This document shows, one piece after another, positions 1 through 9,207 of a stretch of DNA of 64,000 bases. Position numbers and translations under genes: made by a program. This stretch comes from Centrapalus pauciflorus. Its lineage: Eukaryota; Streptophyta; Magnoliopsida; Asterales; Asteraceae. Each line of letters begins with the position of its first letter. Within the stretch, counting starts at the first letter, position 1. The DNA is taken from the NCBI GenBank assembly GCA_020465985.1, contig JAANYP010000177.1, positions 1 through 64,000 of the forward strand, in the 5' to 3' direction. Under the pieces are notes generated by a model. The model saw only the letters and a program-made list of their open reading frames with translations. It was not told the DNA's origin and did no database searches.

Positions 1-720
1 ACTTTATGCTTCACACAACATGCTTGTATATATGTTCAACTGTTGCTATGTTCTTTGATTAACAAGTCCGAGACGTACATATTGTGTAAAAGTCTCAGAG
101 TTTCATATAAGCACAAAAACTTACACTTAATTAGTTTATTTATGAAGAAAGGCTGTTGAAATGCTTAAGCTGTCCAACACACTCTGAGACTTTTAAAGTC
201 TCAGAGCCTGACTTCTTCATGCAAATTAATACACAACAGTTAGATTAATTTAGGTGACGTGTTAGGAAAGGGGGATTCTGTTGTTGTTCCAAATTGTTTA
301 ATAACTCAACAGCCTGAGACTTTATTAAGTCTCGGAGTTCTTTATCGGCAAACACTTAAGTTTCAAAGTTCTTTACATGCAAAAATTACATGGACACAAC
401 ACACACTGCACTTGAACGCTGCTGTCCTGATTCAAGAATTCGAGATTTGACTTTTTAGCTATGTCTCGGAGTCAACGTGGTGCAAACACATAAAAACACT
501 TAACTTGTATCAAGGAGTGGAAAGGTTTGCTGGACACTACAATACTCTGAGATTTTAAAGTCTCAGATTCATTTTGTTTTTCTTGCAAACACAGGCACAC
601 AAACACTGCACATAAACTTTTTGTTTTTTTACTCATTTTCCAGCAGTGACGTTTTTGTTTTTCAACTATTTTCAGTAGCCAAAAGAGAGGGATAAATGGG
701 CGTTTGATGTTAGATATTGA
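1..720. repeat. Hairpin-bearing dispersed repeat, left copy
   Basis: No coding capacity is visible. The stretch carries repeated inverted motifs of the form GAGACTT...AAGTCTC(A/G)GAG near 69-100, 181-202, 313-337, 440-470 and 543-567, roughly 105-130 bp apart. Bases 1-53 and 155-245 align with 60448-60590 near the other end of the window, which lacks about 100 bp in between. A relative is seen near 21630-21660. The element type is unknown; it may be the internal region or LTR of an old retroelement that now hosts everything nested in the window. It continues off the left edge. Confidence 0.6.
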
Positions 721-1082
721 TCAATAAACATTTAAATGGAACTGAGCCAAGGCCGAAGGCCATTTGGCCATCTAATTTCTCAGACCAACAACAAATAAGT
801 CTATGAGTTTTTACCAAAATCATGGAGTTTAATCCTTCAGTTGATAATATCATCAATTAAACCAAAACATACACATGTAATGAACTTTATTCCATATTTT
901 AAACACCAAATCATGCTCAATTTTGGGATTTTGAAACTGTTTTTGAAATATATATAATTCTAGAACTGTAATGCATATATGATTATATGCGTTGCTTGAA
1001 CATTGAAATTACCTTTAATCTTGTATACTCTTGATGTTGTTTGTTAGTTTGATTATTTCATTTGCTTCTTGACTTTTTCATT

Positions 1083-1085
<3 letters not shown>
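721..1085. other. AT-rich stretch without a gene; continuation of the hairpin repeat
   Basis: No ORF of note. Bases 717-770 (TTGATCAATAAACA, then a GGCCGAAGGCC imperfect palindrome followed by CATTTGGCC) have an inverted counterpart at about 21440-21515, so this part belongs to the same repeat family as 21060-21860, in opposite orientation. The rest is simple AT-rich sequence leading into the (AT)n tract. Confidence 0.5.

Positions 1086-1151
<66 letters not shown>
1086..1151. repeat. (AT)n microsatellite, about 33 units
   Basis: Uninterrupted AT dinucleotides. It abuts the left terminus of the 1152-2184 element and is the first of four (TA)n tracts that punctuate 1.1-3.3 kb. Confidence 0.97.
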
Positions 1152-1153
<2 letters not shown>

Positions 1154-2179
1154 AGGTTCAATTAAGAACTTTTATGCACCGAGGCACCTCTAGGAACTTT
1201 TGTGCACCAAAGAATCAAACAAGGGTGCACTAAGGGGTTTGGGTTGTTTTTGTATTTTTTGGTTGTTTTTTTGGGTTTTTTTGTTGCGAAATATTGAATG
1301 GTGTAAAAATGACATAGATCGATTTTTTAATTATCATAGGTAATTAGAAATAAATAAGGGACTAAATTAGTCACAAAAAAGTAGCCAACCCTCCCAATCT
1401 CCTCTTTCTTGATCTCGTGGCTCTCTCTCATTCTCTTTTTCTCTCCCCCACCTATCCCCACACCAGCACCATCACCATTTGTTGATCACCCCCCTCTCAC
1501 CGTTCTCCTCTCTCTCTCGACTCTCTCGTCTCTCTCTCTCTCCACAGTATCATCGAGGAACCCCGCCAACCAACGAACGCGCCGCAGCCGCGGCGATATG
1601 ATGAATAAGAGAGGCAACCGATGAAGAGAACATACGATGCAACACGATGACACGAAGAACGAAGAAGATGATATGAACACGGAGAATGCCTCCAGTGGAA
1701 CAAATGATCTTGACTGATTAACAAACGATGCACCAAGATGAACACGAATCCATAAGATGAACGATGAGGATAAACGATGAATAGGAAGATGATGATAACA
1801 GTGATGCATCACGAATGTAAATAGATTTTTGTATAAGATAAATCAATATGACCACACGATTTGAACGTTTAAGATTGAAATGCATCAATCTCCTCCATGA
1901 TTCTTTTGAATTTGTTGACTTATGTTAAATTTGGAATGATCAATTGAATTTATTTTTACATTAATTATTTAGTTATTTTTGGTTAAAAGTTAAAATTATT
2001 AATGAGGTTATGCACAATACCCAATGCCCTTCCTGTTTTTTTGTAATGCACAAGATGCATAAATTGTCCATTAATTTACCATTTTGTACATTTTAAGCTA
2101 ATCCATACAATTCTTTGATCTAATGGATGATATCGGGTACGTTTGTACCATCGGGATGCAGACAAAGTTCTCAATTGAA

Positions 2180-2184
<5 letters not shown>
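1152..2184. mobile_element. Non-autonomous element A with terminal inverted repeats in (TA)n/(CT)n
   Basis: The left end at 1152-1172 (TGAGGTTCAATTAAGAACTT) is the near-perfect reverse complement of the right end at 2164-2184 (AAAGTTCTCAATTGAACCTC). The unit is about 1.03 kb and is bounded by (AT)n on the left and (CT)n(AT)n on the right. The interior has a pyrimidine-rich, comparatively GC-rich block at 1385-1550, then degenerate GATGAA/ACGATG repeats at 1590-1800. Small ORFs lie here on both strands, but I recognise no domain and take none as genes. The pyrimidine-rich block could be a captured 5' UTR; that is inference. By structure it is a MITE-like element associated with TA microsatellites. 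Confidence 0.65.

Positions 2185-2275
<91 letters not shown>
2185..2275. repeat. Compound (CT)n(AT)n microsatellite
   Basis: About 18 CT units pass directly into about 27 AT units. The same compound structure recurs at 2685-2777 and 23381-23493, each time on the right side of a small element ending in GAACCT. Confidence 0.97.
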
Positions 2276-2277
<2 letters not shown>

Positions 2278-2684
2278 CAGGTTCATCAGCGTACCTATGA
2301 GATGCCAGCGTACCTAGCGTACCATAATGTGAATGATCATTCACATATATTTTTTTGAATAGACATTTTTAAGACAACATTATGAGACTTTTTTTTCAAA
2401 AGTAGCAACATCATAAATCTTGTGAATGGTAAAAAAAGATCATGTGAATGGTCATTCACACCATTCACATAGTGTGAAATGGTGTGAATGACCATTATCA
2501 TAAATATTCATTGAGCATTCACATAATTTTTAAGGACATATAAAGTGTGAATCTATGTGAAATTCATATATCATGCGTACAGCATTAAATTAAACATGGT
2601 TATGTGAAAAGAAAATTTAAAAAAGTTTTTTAAGGATGGTACCTTCGGGTGCACTTGATTTCGAGAGGTATTTATTTGAACCTG
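2276..2684. mobile_element. Small element B, copy 1
   Basis: About 410 bp bounded by (AT)n and (TC)n(TA)n. The left end reads CAGGTTCATCAGCGTACC; the right end TATTTATTTGAACCTGA gives an inverted match of at least CAGGTTCA, weaker than in elements A and M. The interior contains several AATGATCATTCACAT and GGTGTGAATGACCATTCAC palindromic motifs related to the minisatellite at 3341-3748. Non-coding. Bases from about 2325 to 2684 are repeated at 23107-23380. Confidence 0.55.
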
Positions 2685-2690
2685 ACTCTC

Positions 2691-2771
<81 letters not shown>

Positions 2772-2777
2772 ATATAT
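2685..2777. repeat. Compound (TC)n(TA)n microsatellite
   Basis: TC units to 2720, then TA units with one interruption near 2758-2760. It is the target tract into which the 2778-3203 element is inserted. Confidence 0.95.
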
Positions 2778-3201
2778 GGTTGGGTTCCGGTAAGAACCCT
2801 CATTACCGTGAGAACGTGAGAACCACTCCAAAATGCACAAATTTGTACATCAAATGCACAAATTTTAAAATTAAAAGTTTTACTTAAAACCATTATTAGT
2901 CTTATTTATTAATAAATATCATAATCTAATACTAAAATTACATTCAAAAATTGTATTCATTAAATTATAAACTAAATGCACAAATTTGAACATCAAATGC
3001 ACAAATTTTCTTAAATGCACAATTCTAACATAAAATAGATAAATTATAGCATGAGATGTGTAAATTTTTAGATGAAATACATAAATTTATCAAAAATATT
3101 TAATTTTAGTATCAAATGCACAATTTTATACAGTGGATGCACAAATTTTAGAGTGGTTCTCACGTTCTCACGAAATAGAAGGGTTCTCATGTGAACCCAA
3201 T

Positions 3202-3203
<2 letters not shown>
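2778..3203. mobile_element. MITE-like element M inserted in (TA)n
   Basis: 426 bp with long imperfect terminal inverted repeats of about 52 bp: 2778-2829 begins GGTTGGGTTCCGGTAAGAAC and 3151-3203 ends GTTCTCATGTGAACCCAATC. Inner parts of the arms share GTGAGAACGTGAGAACCACTC and its complement. The interior is AT-rich and built from degenerate copies of a roughly 14-bp motif (AAATGCACAAATTT). There is no coding capacity. (TA)n lies on both sides. At the homologous position of the duplicate (23411-23493) only uninterrupted (TA)n is present, so this is a real insertion into a TA microsatellite. The behaviour matches Micron-type MITEs described in grasses; family identity is not shown. Confidence 0.8.

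Positions 3204-3267
<64 letters not shown>
3204..3267. repeat. (TA)n microsatellite
   Basis: Pure TA tract forming the right flank of the MITE-like element. Together with 2721-2777 it corresponds to the single tract at 23411-23493. Confidence 0.96.
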
Positions 3268-3270
<3 letters not shown>

Positions 3271-3340
3271 AAGATCCTCAGCGTACCAAAAAGAATCCCG
3301 CGAATCCAACGTACCCATCGCATGTAAGGGTATTTTCGTA
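3268..3340. mobile_element. Left terminus of the minisatellite-bearing element C, copy 1
   Basis: Starts GATCCTCAGCGTACC right after (TA)n and shares the CAGCGTACC motif with element B. It leads through GGGTATTTTCGTAATA into the TTGATCATTCAC minisatellite. The complement of the TATTTTCGTAATA segment occurs at about 37122-37135, after the inverted minisatellite arm. That suggests C is a foldback-like element whose right end lies at about 37140 in copy 2. Confidence 0.45.
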
Positions 3341-3748
3341 ATAACAACCATCATTCACATTAATTGTAAATGATCATTCACATAACTTATAAATTCATCA
3401 TTCACATAACTTATAAAATGATCATTCACATCACCTAATTGATCATTCACAGTACTTAATTGATCATTCACAACACTTATTTGATTATTCACAAGAATTA
3501 TTTGATTATTTACAATTCTTTTACACTTATTTGATCATTCACAACATGTATTTGATCATTCACGATAATTATTTGACTATTTACACTTCTTCTATACTTA
3601 TTTGATTATTCACAACCCTTATTTGATCATTCACATTACTTAATTGACCATTCACAGTATTTATTTGATCATTCACAATACTTAATTGACCATTCACATT
3701 ACTTAATTGACCATTCACATTACTTTATTGATCATTCACAACACTTAT
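3341..3748. repeat. TTGATCATTCAC minisatellite, copy 1
   Basis: Roughly 17-19 degenerate tandem units of about 22 bp with core TTGATCATTCACAACACTTA. The core TGATCATTCA is partly self-complementary. The same array stands at 23567-23970 and continues at 35755-36225. The array is cut at 3748 by the LTR that starts at 3754 after the flank AAAAT. Confidence 0.9.
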
Positions 3749-5188
3749 AAAATTGTGACATCCAGCATTAAACCAGGTTAGCAACTACTAACTAATCGGT
3801 ATTAATAGCCAATTATAACCTAATCAGTGGTCATTAGAAATTAATCAAGTGATTAACAAGGTTCATTAGAAAATTCAATTCAATTAGAATCAAATTAATC
3901 GGTGCGATGAATCGGAAAATCAATTAATCCGATCCATTTACGATATGAGGGATTAATTCAACTAAGTACATAATTAAATTATGGTTAGTGACACTAATCA
4001 AACACTAATACAATTACTTAACATTAATTATACAAGACTAAAACAATTCATTAAAACAATGCATCCATAAGTATTTATGAAATTACATAAAAAGGGAAAT
4101 ACAAGAATACACTTTGAAATACATTTATACAAAAAAAATTAGAAATACACCATAATTATGGCCTTAAGGCCGGCCCCTAGGGTAATACACACCCTCAATA
4201 TTTTATTTCCCAACCAATGTACAATCAACATAACATATCTTCATCTTTCACCATGCTTTGCAAGATCTTTACTCCACACCTCTTATCGCCATCATTTCAA
4301 CCTCCAAATTTTGCCTATAAGTAAGACCACCTTTCTCATTTCATTTCCACACTTACAACAAAGAAAACCTTCTCCTTTCTCTCCTTGAATCCGGCCAAGA
4401 GCCACAACCAAAGCCAAGACTTTGAAATTTTTGTTCTTTCAAATATTTCAAGAGTTTTTGGTGAAAAACTTGCAAGGGTTTCAACTTCTCCTCACAAATG
4501 AAACTCCTAACACATCAAAGTAAGTAAATACTAGCTTATTTCATCTTATATTTATGTTTATATAAGTCTTGCATAATATATAATAATCACCAACAACATC
4601 AAGTTTCATAAAAACTCAAGTTTATAAAATTTCTAGTTTTGTTTTTAAGTTGTTTTCTTCAAATGTGTTTATGAATATATAAACACATCATAAAAGTGTT
4701 AATATTATGAAAACAAGTAATATATATGTGTTTTATAACTTTTATACAAGTAGTCTTTGAATAAACAACAAGAATCACTAGTTATTTCAAGATTATAAAC
4801 TGCGGATTTTCGGCAGAAAATTTATATCGACTTTGAAAAATCATAACTAACTCATAACTAACTCATAACTAAACGAAATGAATTGATTCTTGTCTCAAAA
4901 GTTAGATCTATGTCTTAACTATAGATCTGGAGGTTTTCAAAATTTATTTTGGAGTTTAAGACCTCCAGAAATTATTTAGGAAACCGAAAGTTTGACAGCT
5001 CAAAAATGGCCAACATAGGGTTTTCAACAAGCTTTTTCACCAACCTAAACATCTCGAAAAATGGCCGTTCTTGATTCTAAAAATCCTTTGTAGATACTAG
5101 TTTAATGTCCTAGAAAACCAAAGCCAAAAACATTTTGGAGCTTGGTCAAAAACAGCCTCAAAGTAGGCCGAAAAACCTCCGAAAAAGC

Positions 5189-5352
<164 letters not shown>

Positions 5353-5660
5353 TGTGAATTCAAATTTCATGCAATTCAATCAGATACAAACAATCAATAT
5401 GAACAATTATCAATCCAACACATTATATTGAATGATTAAAGAGAGAAATATTACATTGGTGTTCTTGGCTTTCTTACAAAGCAATCCTTCTTTTCTCTCT
5501 AATTCCAGCCGTGTATTTTTGTGTAATCTTAGATTCTTCCTATAACAGCACACATACACTCCTATTTATACACAATACAAAGTATTGAGGATTTACACAA
5601 ACAACCCCTGAACTTTTACAATAAAATTGATTACAACTCTATATAAATTTGTACCCAACA
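5353..5660 (-). repeat. 3' LTR of the non-autonomous element
   Basis: 308 bp, TGTGAATTC...CCCAACA on the plus strand. It aligns along its length with 10385-10669, with a small length difference around 5530-5560. A minus-strand TATA-like motif (TATAAATAG, plus CTATTTATA) lies near 5570. Confidence 0.85.
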
Positions 5661-6280
5661 ATCTCCCCCTTAGAGATGAAATCAATTTTCAAATTAAAGT
5701 ACATTGCAGGGAACTTGAACATTCTTTCTTGAAACTTTTCTTGCACCTTCTCTTCGATCTCTGAATCTTCTTCTTTATTGTCTCACTCTGATCTTCACAT
5801 CTCTTCTATTCTGATCTTCTCTTTTCTTGTAAGCACACTCCCCCTTGGATCATGAATAGCTTTTAAATCTCTTCCTTGATCAATTGTCTTGAGATGATGT
5901 AGTAATTGCCTTCAGTTGATTTCAAACTACTCAACAGTTGTTTCTGAAATTCAGCTTTTGCCCTTGGATCATGAATAGCTTTTAAATCTCTTCCTTGATC
6001 AATTGTCTTGAGATGATGTAGTAATTGCCTTCAGTTGATTTCAAACTACTCAACAGTTGTTTCTGAAATTCAGCTTTTCTCCCCCTCATGATGATCATAA
6101 AAAATTATGAACATCATGCAAAAACTTCAGAAACATTAATTCAATGAAATTACAGTAGAAGAAATACAACAACAATTACAACTCAGAAATTATTACAAAT
6201 TGATTTTCTCCCCCTTAAACTGACATCTCTCCCCCTATACAAAACAGATTTATCTCACCCCCTCAAAAAGTTCACTCCCC
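5661..6280 (-). other. Polypurine tract and PPT-like motif array
   Basis: Immediately inside the 3' LTR the minus strand reads AAGGGGGAGAT (5661-5671), a good polypurine tract. Similar (A)GGGGGAG motifs recur near 5838, 6079, 6208, 6228, 6257 and 6271. Sireviruses are known for multiple PPT-like copies upstream of the 3' LTR, which supports the lineage assignment. Which copy primes plus-strand synthesis cannot be told; adjacency favours 5661-5671. Confidence 0.7.
5842..6079. repeat. 119-bp tandem duplication
   Basis: 5842-5960 and 5961-6079 are almost identical, starting CCCTTGGATCATGAATAGC. It is non-coding, lies in the 3' untranslated part of the non-autonomous element, and each unit includes a PPT-like CCCCC block at its border. 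Confidence 0.93.
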
Positions 6281-7765
6281 CTCGAATTGATATTATATCT
6301 TTTTAGAACAAAACAAAGCTTTACAACTTTGGGGAAAATGAAACACATTCATTTTGTGAGAAAACAAGTCCAGGTCCACATAGGATTCCTGTTTGCACAA
6401 TAGACAAAATCTATGTGACCTACTTTCAGCGCTGGCGTGATGTTAACACTGGTAGGATTTCCAAATAGTCATCGTGAAATCCTTTATCATGAAAGAATCA
6501 CTCTTATTTGTTCCGGCTTAGTCACTTTGGACTAGCAGTTTATAGTCACGCAGACTGTTAGACTCGATGTGTCCTAAAAGTGTATATAATTAGCTCTAGA
6601 CACAATGTGCATCAAATGAAATTGGAGACCGGAGCAACTGTCTTCCTTGTTTCAATATCAATAATATCCAAATGATATATCGATAGAAATGTGTTATATC
6701 TCCGTGATTATTGAAACAGAAATCTTTTGAGAGATAACTGAGTAGTTGGTGGGGTTAAGTGCATGCGTCACTGGGTCCATGACGTCTTTTTCAATATCAA
6801 GTCGCCTAGGGCTTGATAGATTATTTGGTTTACCCAGCAGACACAGTGTAGGATAGGATTATCTTTTCTTCAAATCCTTTCTCAACTCTCAGCTCTCAGC
6901 ATTTTTTTTTTCAACCTAGCTCCCTCCGGCTCACTTTTCAGAATTAAATTCAGTCAGCTTTAAACGAAAAGCATGATCTGATGCACCACCATCGCCTTTT
7001 AATATCCCTCTCATTTACATTTTACCTCTGCTCGACCCTGTCAGTATCCCGTGATAACTGACACTTCTCAACTAATAAACCTAAAGAACCCTCACCCGCA
7101 CAATCTATAGATGGTTTGCTTCTTGGGTAGATCTTCCGGTTCTGGTTAGACCATAGAAGCGATATTTATGCCTATCACTCAGATTGGTGCATAATCGAAG
7201 TCAGCAGAAATAATCATAAACGTTTCAGCTCATGAGATACCAAGAAATTCAGCTCATTTGATATTGGAGAAGATAATCAGAATAAATTTTGGGAACGATT
7301 TGGGAGATAGCAGAATGAAATGTACAATCTGATATAAGGTATGAAATGAATCAGACTTGTATAGAAAGAATTAGCTCATGGAGAATATAGGAGAAGTCTT
7401 TGATCGGGAGAATATTAAAGAGAATCTCAGAAGTAATGAGATTTTGAACATCAAAGAGATTAAATCAATTAATCGCAATGAGAGATTCAGAGAATCAGAA
7501 GATTATGAAAATATTTTGCTTTTCAGCTCAAAAAATCTTTTTATGTGTGTATCAGATATTTTCGTGAAAAATTACACACAGTTTTGAAAAATGTCATCAT
7601 CAAAGTGCGTCTGAAACTCCCCCTGGAAATAAGCACACACAGTTAGTCAACTCATAGAAATGAAATCAGGAGCAAAAAATTATAAAAATAAAACTCCCTC
7701 TAAATCAATGCAGCTTCAGAGTTGAATTTAGGGCAGGAATTCCAAAAATATTTGTCTTTCAGACT
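6280..7765. other. 3' untranslated region of the non-autonomous element
   Basis: No credible gene. Bases from about 6797 onward (ATATCAAGTCGCCTAGGGC) align with 14095 onward in the second copy, which is truncated at that point. A 69-codon plus-strand ORF at 7378-7587 is Asn/Glu/Ile-rich, has no recognisable domain and is antisense to the element, so I do not take it as a gene. Confidence 0.6.
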
Positions 7766-7980
7766 CGGGTTCTAATCTGAAGTGATTAGAAGCCATATGT
7801 CACGGAAGCTCGGGTTTCAGTCTGATGTAACTGAAAGCCTTTGACTCTGGTTCATTGAAGTCCGGGTTCTAGTCTGAATTAACTAGAAACCACTTTGATT
7901 TGAAACACGGGTCTTGACCTGAAGTAATCAAGAGCCTATTGAAATGAAGAACGGGTCCTTATCTGAAATGATAAGAAACC
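7766..7980 (-). ncRNA. Array of five 29-nt hairpins (candidate structured RNA)
   Basis: Five inverted repeats, each exactly 29 nt, start at 7766, 7811, 7863, 7908 and 7952 (spacing 45, 52, 45, 44). On the plus strand each has the form CGGGT, about 7 nt of stem, TGANNT loop, complementary stem, then (A/G)(A/G)CC roughly. The stems differ: TTCTAATC/GATTAGAA, TTCAGT/ACTGAA, TCTAGT/ACTAGA, CTTGA/TCAAG, CTTATC/GATAAG. Pairing is kept while sequence changes. The array begins about 15 nt downstream of the stop codon of the 7996-9207 ORF in the sense (minus) direction. The second element copy has seven such hairpins at 14972-15258. Function is unknown; a structured 3' UTR is inference. Confidence 0.65.
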
Positions 7981-7995
7981 TACAACCTGCAAAAT

Positions 7996-9207
7996 TTAAG
8001 ATGTCTTTGGTATCCAAACAGATTTGGATCCAGACTTGTTAGCGCTCTTGGGTACCCATTTCAAAACAGGTTTTGGTACCCACTTGTACTTGGGTTTAGG
8101 TACCCATTGCATGTTATAACTATCAGCTTCTCTTTCAAACGCAGAAAACAAATTTCTTTGAGTATGAGAAAATTGAATATCTGAATTTCTAAAGAAACTT
8201 GAATTTGAATGATCAGACTTTTGCGAACTCTTCTTTTTAAAAAACTGTCCGGTTCTTGCCTGTTTCTGATAATACTTGGTATTTTTCTGTGAATTTGTTT
8301 TCTGATTAGAATGACCAGTATTTTCAGAGACTTTAAGAAAATTTGACTTCGAAGATTCACCGGTGTAAATCTTGACCGGAAGTTGTTCAACAATTTTATC
8401 TTTGCCGCTGTGTATCTTTAACAGATACTTAAGTTTAAGATCTGAAGAAGAATCAAACTTAGCAGAGTTAGTTAGATTCACTTCACTTTCAGAAGACAAA
8501 CCAGAGTGATCAACATTGGATTTTAAACACACTGAAGAAGGGGTCTTAACCTTTGACTCAGTTGACGAAGTAAACACATGTAATTGTTTTGTAAGATGAA
8601 GTATCTGATCTTCCAAACTTTTGATAATGACTAAATTTGAATTTCTGTCATGATCAAATGATTGGTAATCAGATTTAAAAGATTGTTCTTTGATTAAGAA
8701 CATTTGTCTTTCATCTTCAAACAATTCAGATTTTGATTTAAAATCTTGTTCTTTAAGTAAGAACTCATGTCTTTCCTTCTCAATCAAATCTTTAGTTAAA
8801 GACAACTCTTGTTGAAGAGCAAAAATTTCTTCATTTTTGTTTAAAATACAATTCTGATCAGTTGGTTTTGTCTTACAAAGTGTATCTTCAAGATCCTGAA
8901 CTTTCTTGTAAAGATCAGATCTTTCAGGCAAAAGATATTTCAGTTGAGTTGCATTCTGAAAATTTTCTTGTTTCAGCTCATCAAGTTCTTTAAGTAATTC
9001 AGATATTTTCAATTGATGAGCACAACTCTCAGAGTTTTGTTTTTCTTTTAAGCTTTGAATTTCTTCATTCAGTATTTGTACGTCACGTAACGCCAAATGT
9101 TTATCAGTATTTAACTGAACGAGAATGTCGTAATTGTTCTTACGAATCTTTTCAGATTCAGTAAGTTTGACAATCAGCTCAGACTTTGAAAATTGTTCAA
9201 ACATCAT
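7996..9207 (-). CDS. Coiled-coil/WVPK-repeat protein of the non-autonomous element
   Basis: An intact 403-residue ORF. Residues 1-210 are heptad-rich, Glu/Lys/Leu-rich coiled coil starting MMFEQFSKSELIVKLTESEK. A Ser/Thr-rich linker follows. A basic stretch then ends in tandem WVPK motifs (about residues 365-400: WVPKPKYKWVPKPVLKWVPK, finishing VWIPKTS). In complete Sirevirus-type polyproteins a coiled coil lies between the Gag zinc knuckle and the protease, followed by a W-V-P motif; the 37877-59626 element has that order. This ORF looks like that segment alone, without capsid, zinc finger or protease. Its retention as an open frame suggests a role, perhaps binding partner Gag; that is inference. 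Confidence 0.7.
   Translation of the reverse strand: MMFEQFSKSELIVKLTESEKIRKNNYDILVQLNTDKHLALRDVQILNEEIQSLKEKQNSESCAHQLKISELLKELDELKQENFQNATQLKYLLPERSDLYKKVQDLEDTLCKTKPTDQNCILNKNEEIFALQQELSLTKDLIEKERHEFLLKEQDFKSKSELFEDERQMFLIKEQSFKSDYQSFDHDRNSNLVIIKSLEDQILHLTKQLHVFTSSTESKVKTPSSVCLKSNVDHSGLSSESEVNLTNSAKFDSSSDLKLKYLLKIHSGKDKIVEQLPVKIYTGESSKSNFLKVSENTGHSNQKTNSQKNTKYYQKQARTGQFFKKKSSQKSDHSNSSFFRNSDIQFSHTQRNLFSAFEREADSYNMQWVPKPKYKWVPKPVLKWVPKSANKSGSKSVWIPKTS

Noticed and set aside
1486..1812. 108-codon minus ORF in element A
   Set aside because: Lies over a pyrimidine-rich block and degenerate repeats, has competing frames and no recognisable domain.
2098..2317. Short ORFs made of Ile-Tyr and Ser-Leu repeats at the microsatellites
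   Set aside because: They are translations of (AT)n and (CT)n tracts in several places (2098-2317, 2636-3327, 5097-5363, 22642-22839, 23330-23578), not genes.
7766..7980. CRISPR-like array, because of 29-nt repeats at about 45-bp period
   Set aside because: The repeats are hairpins of differing sequence, the spacers are short and related, and the DNA is a plant retrotransposon; there are no cas genes.
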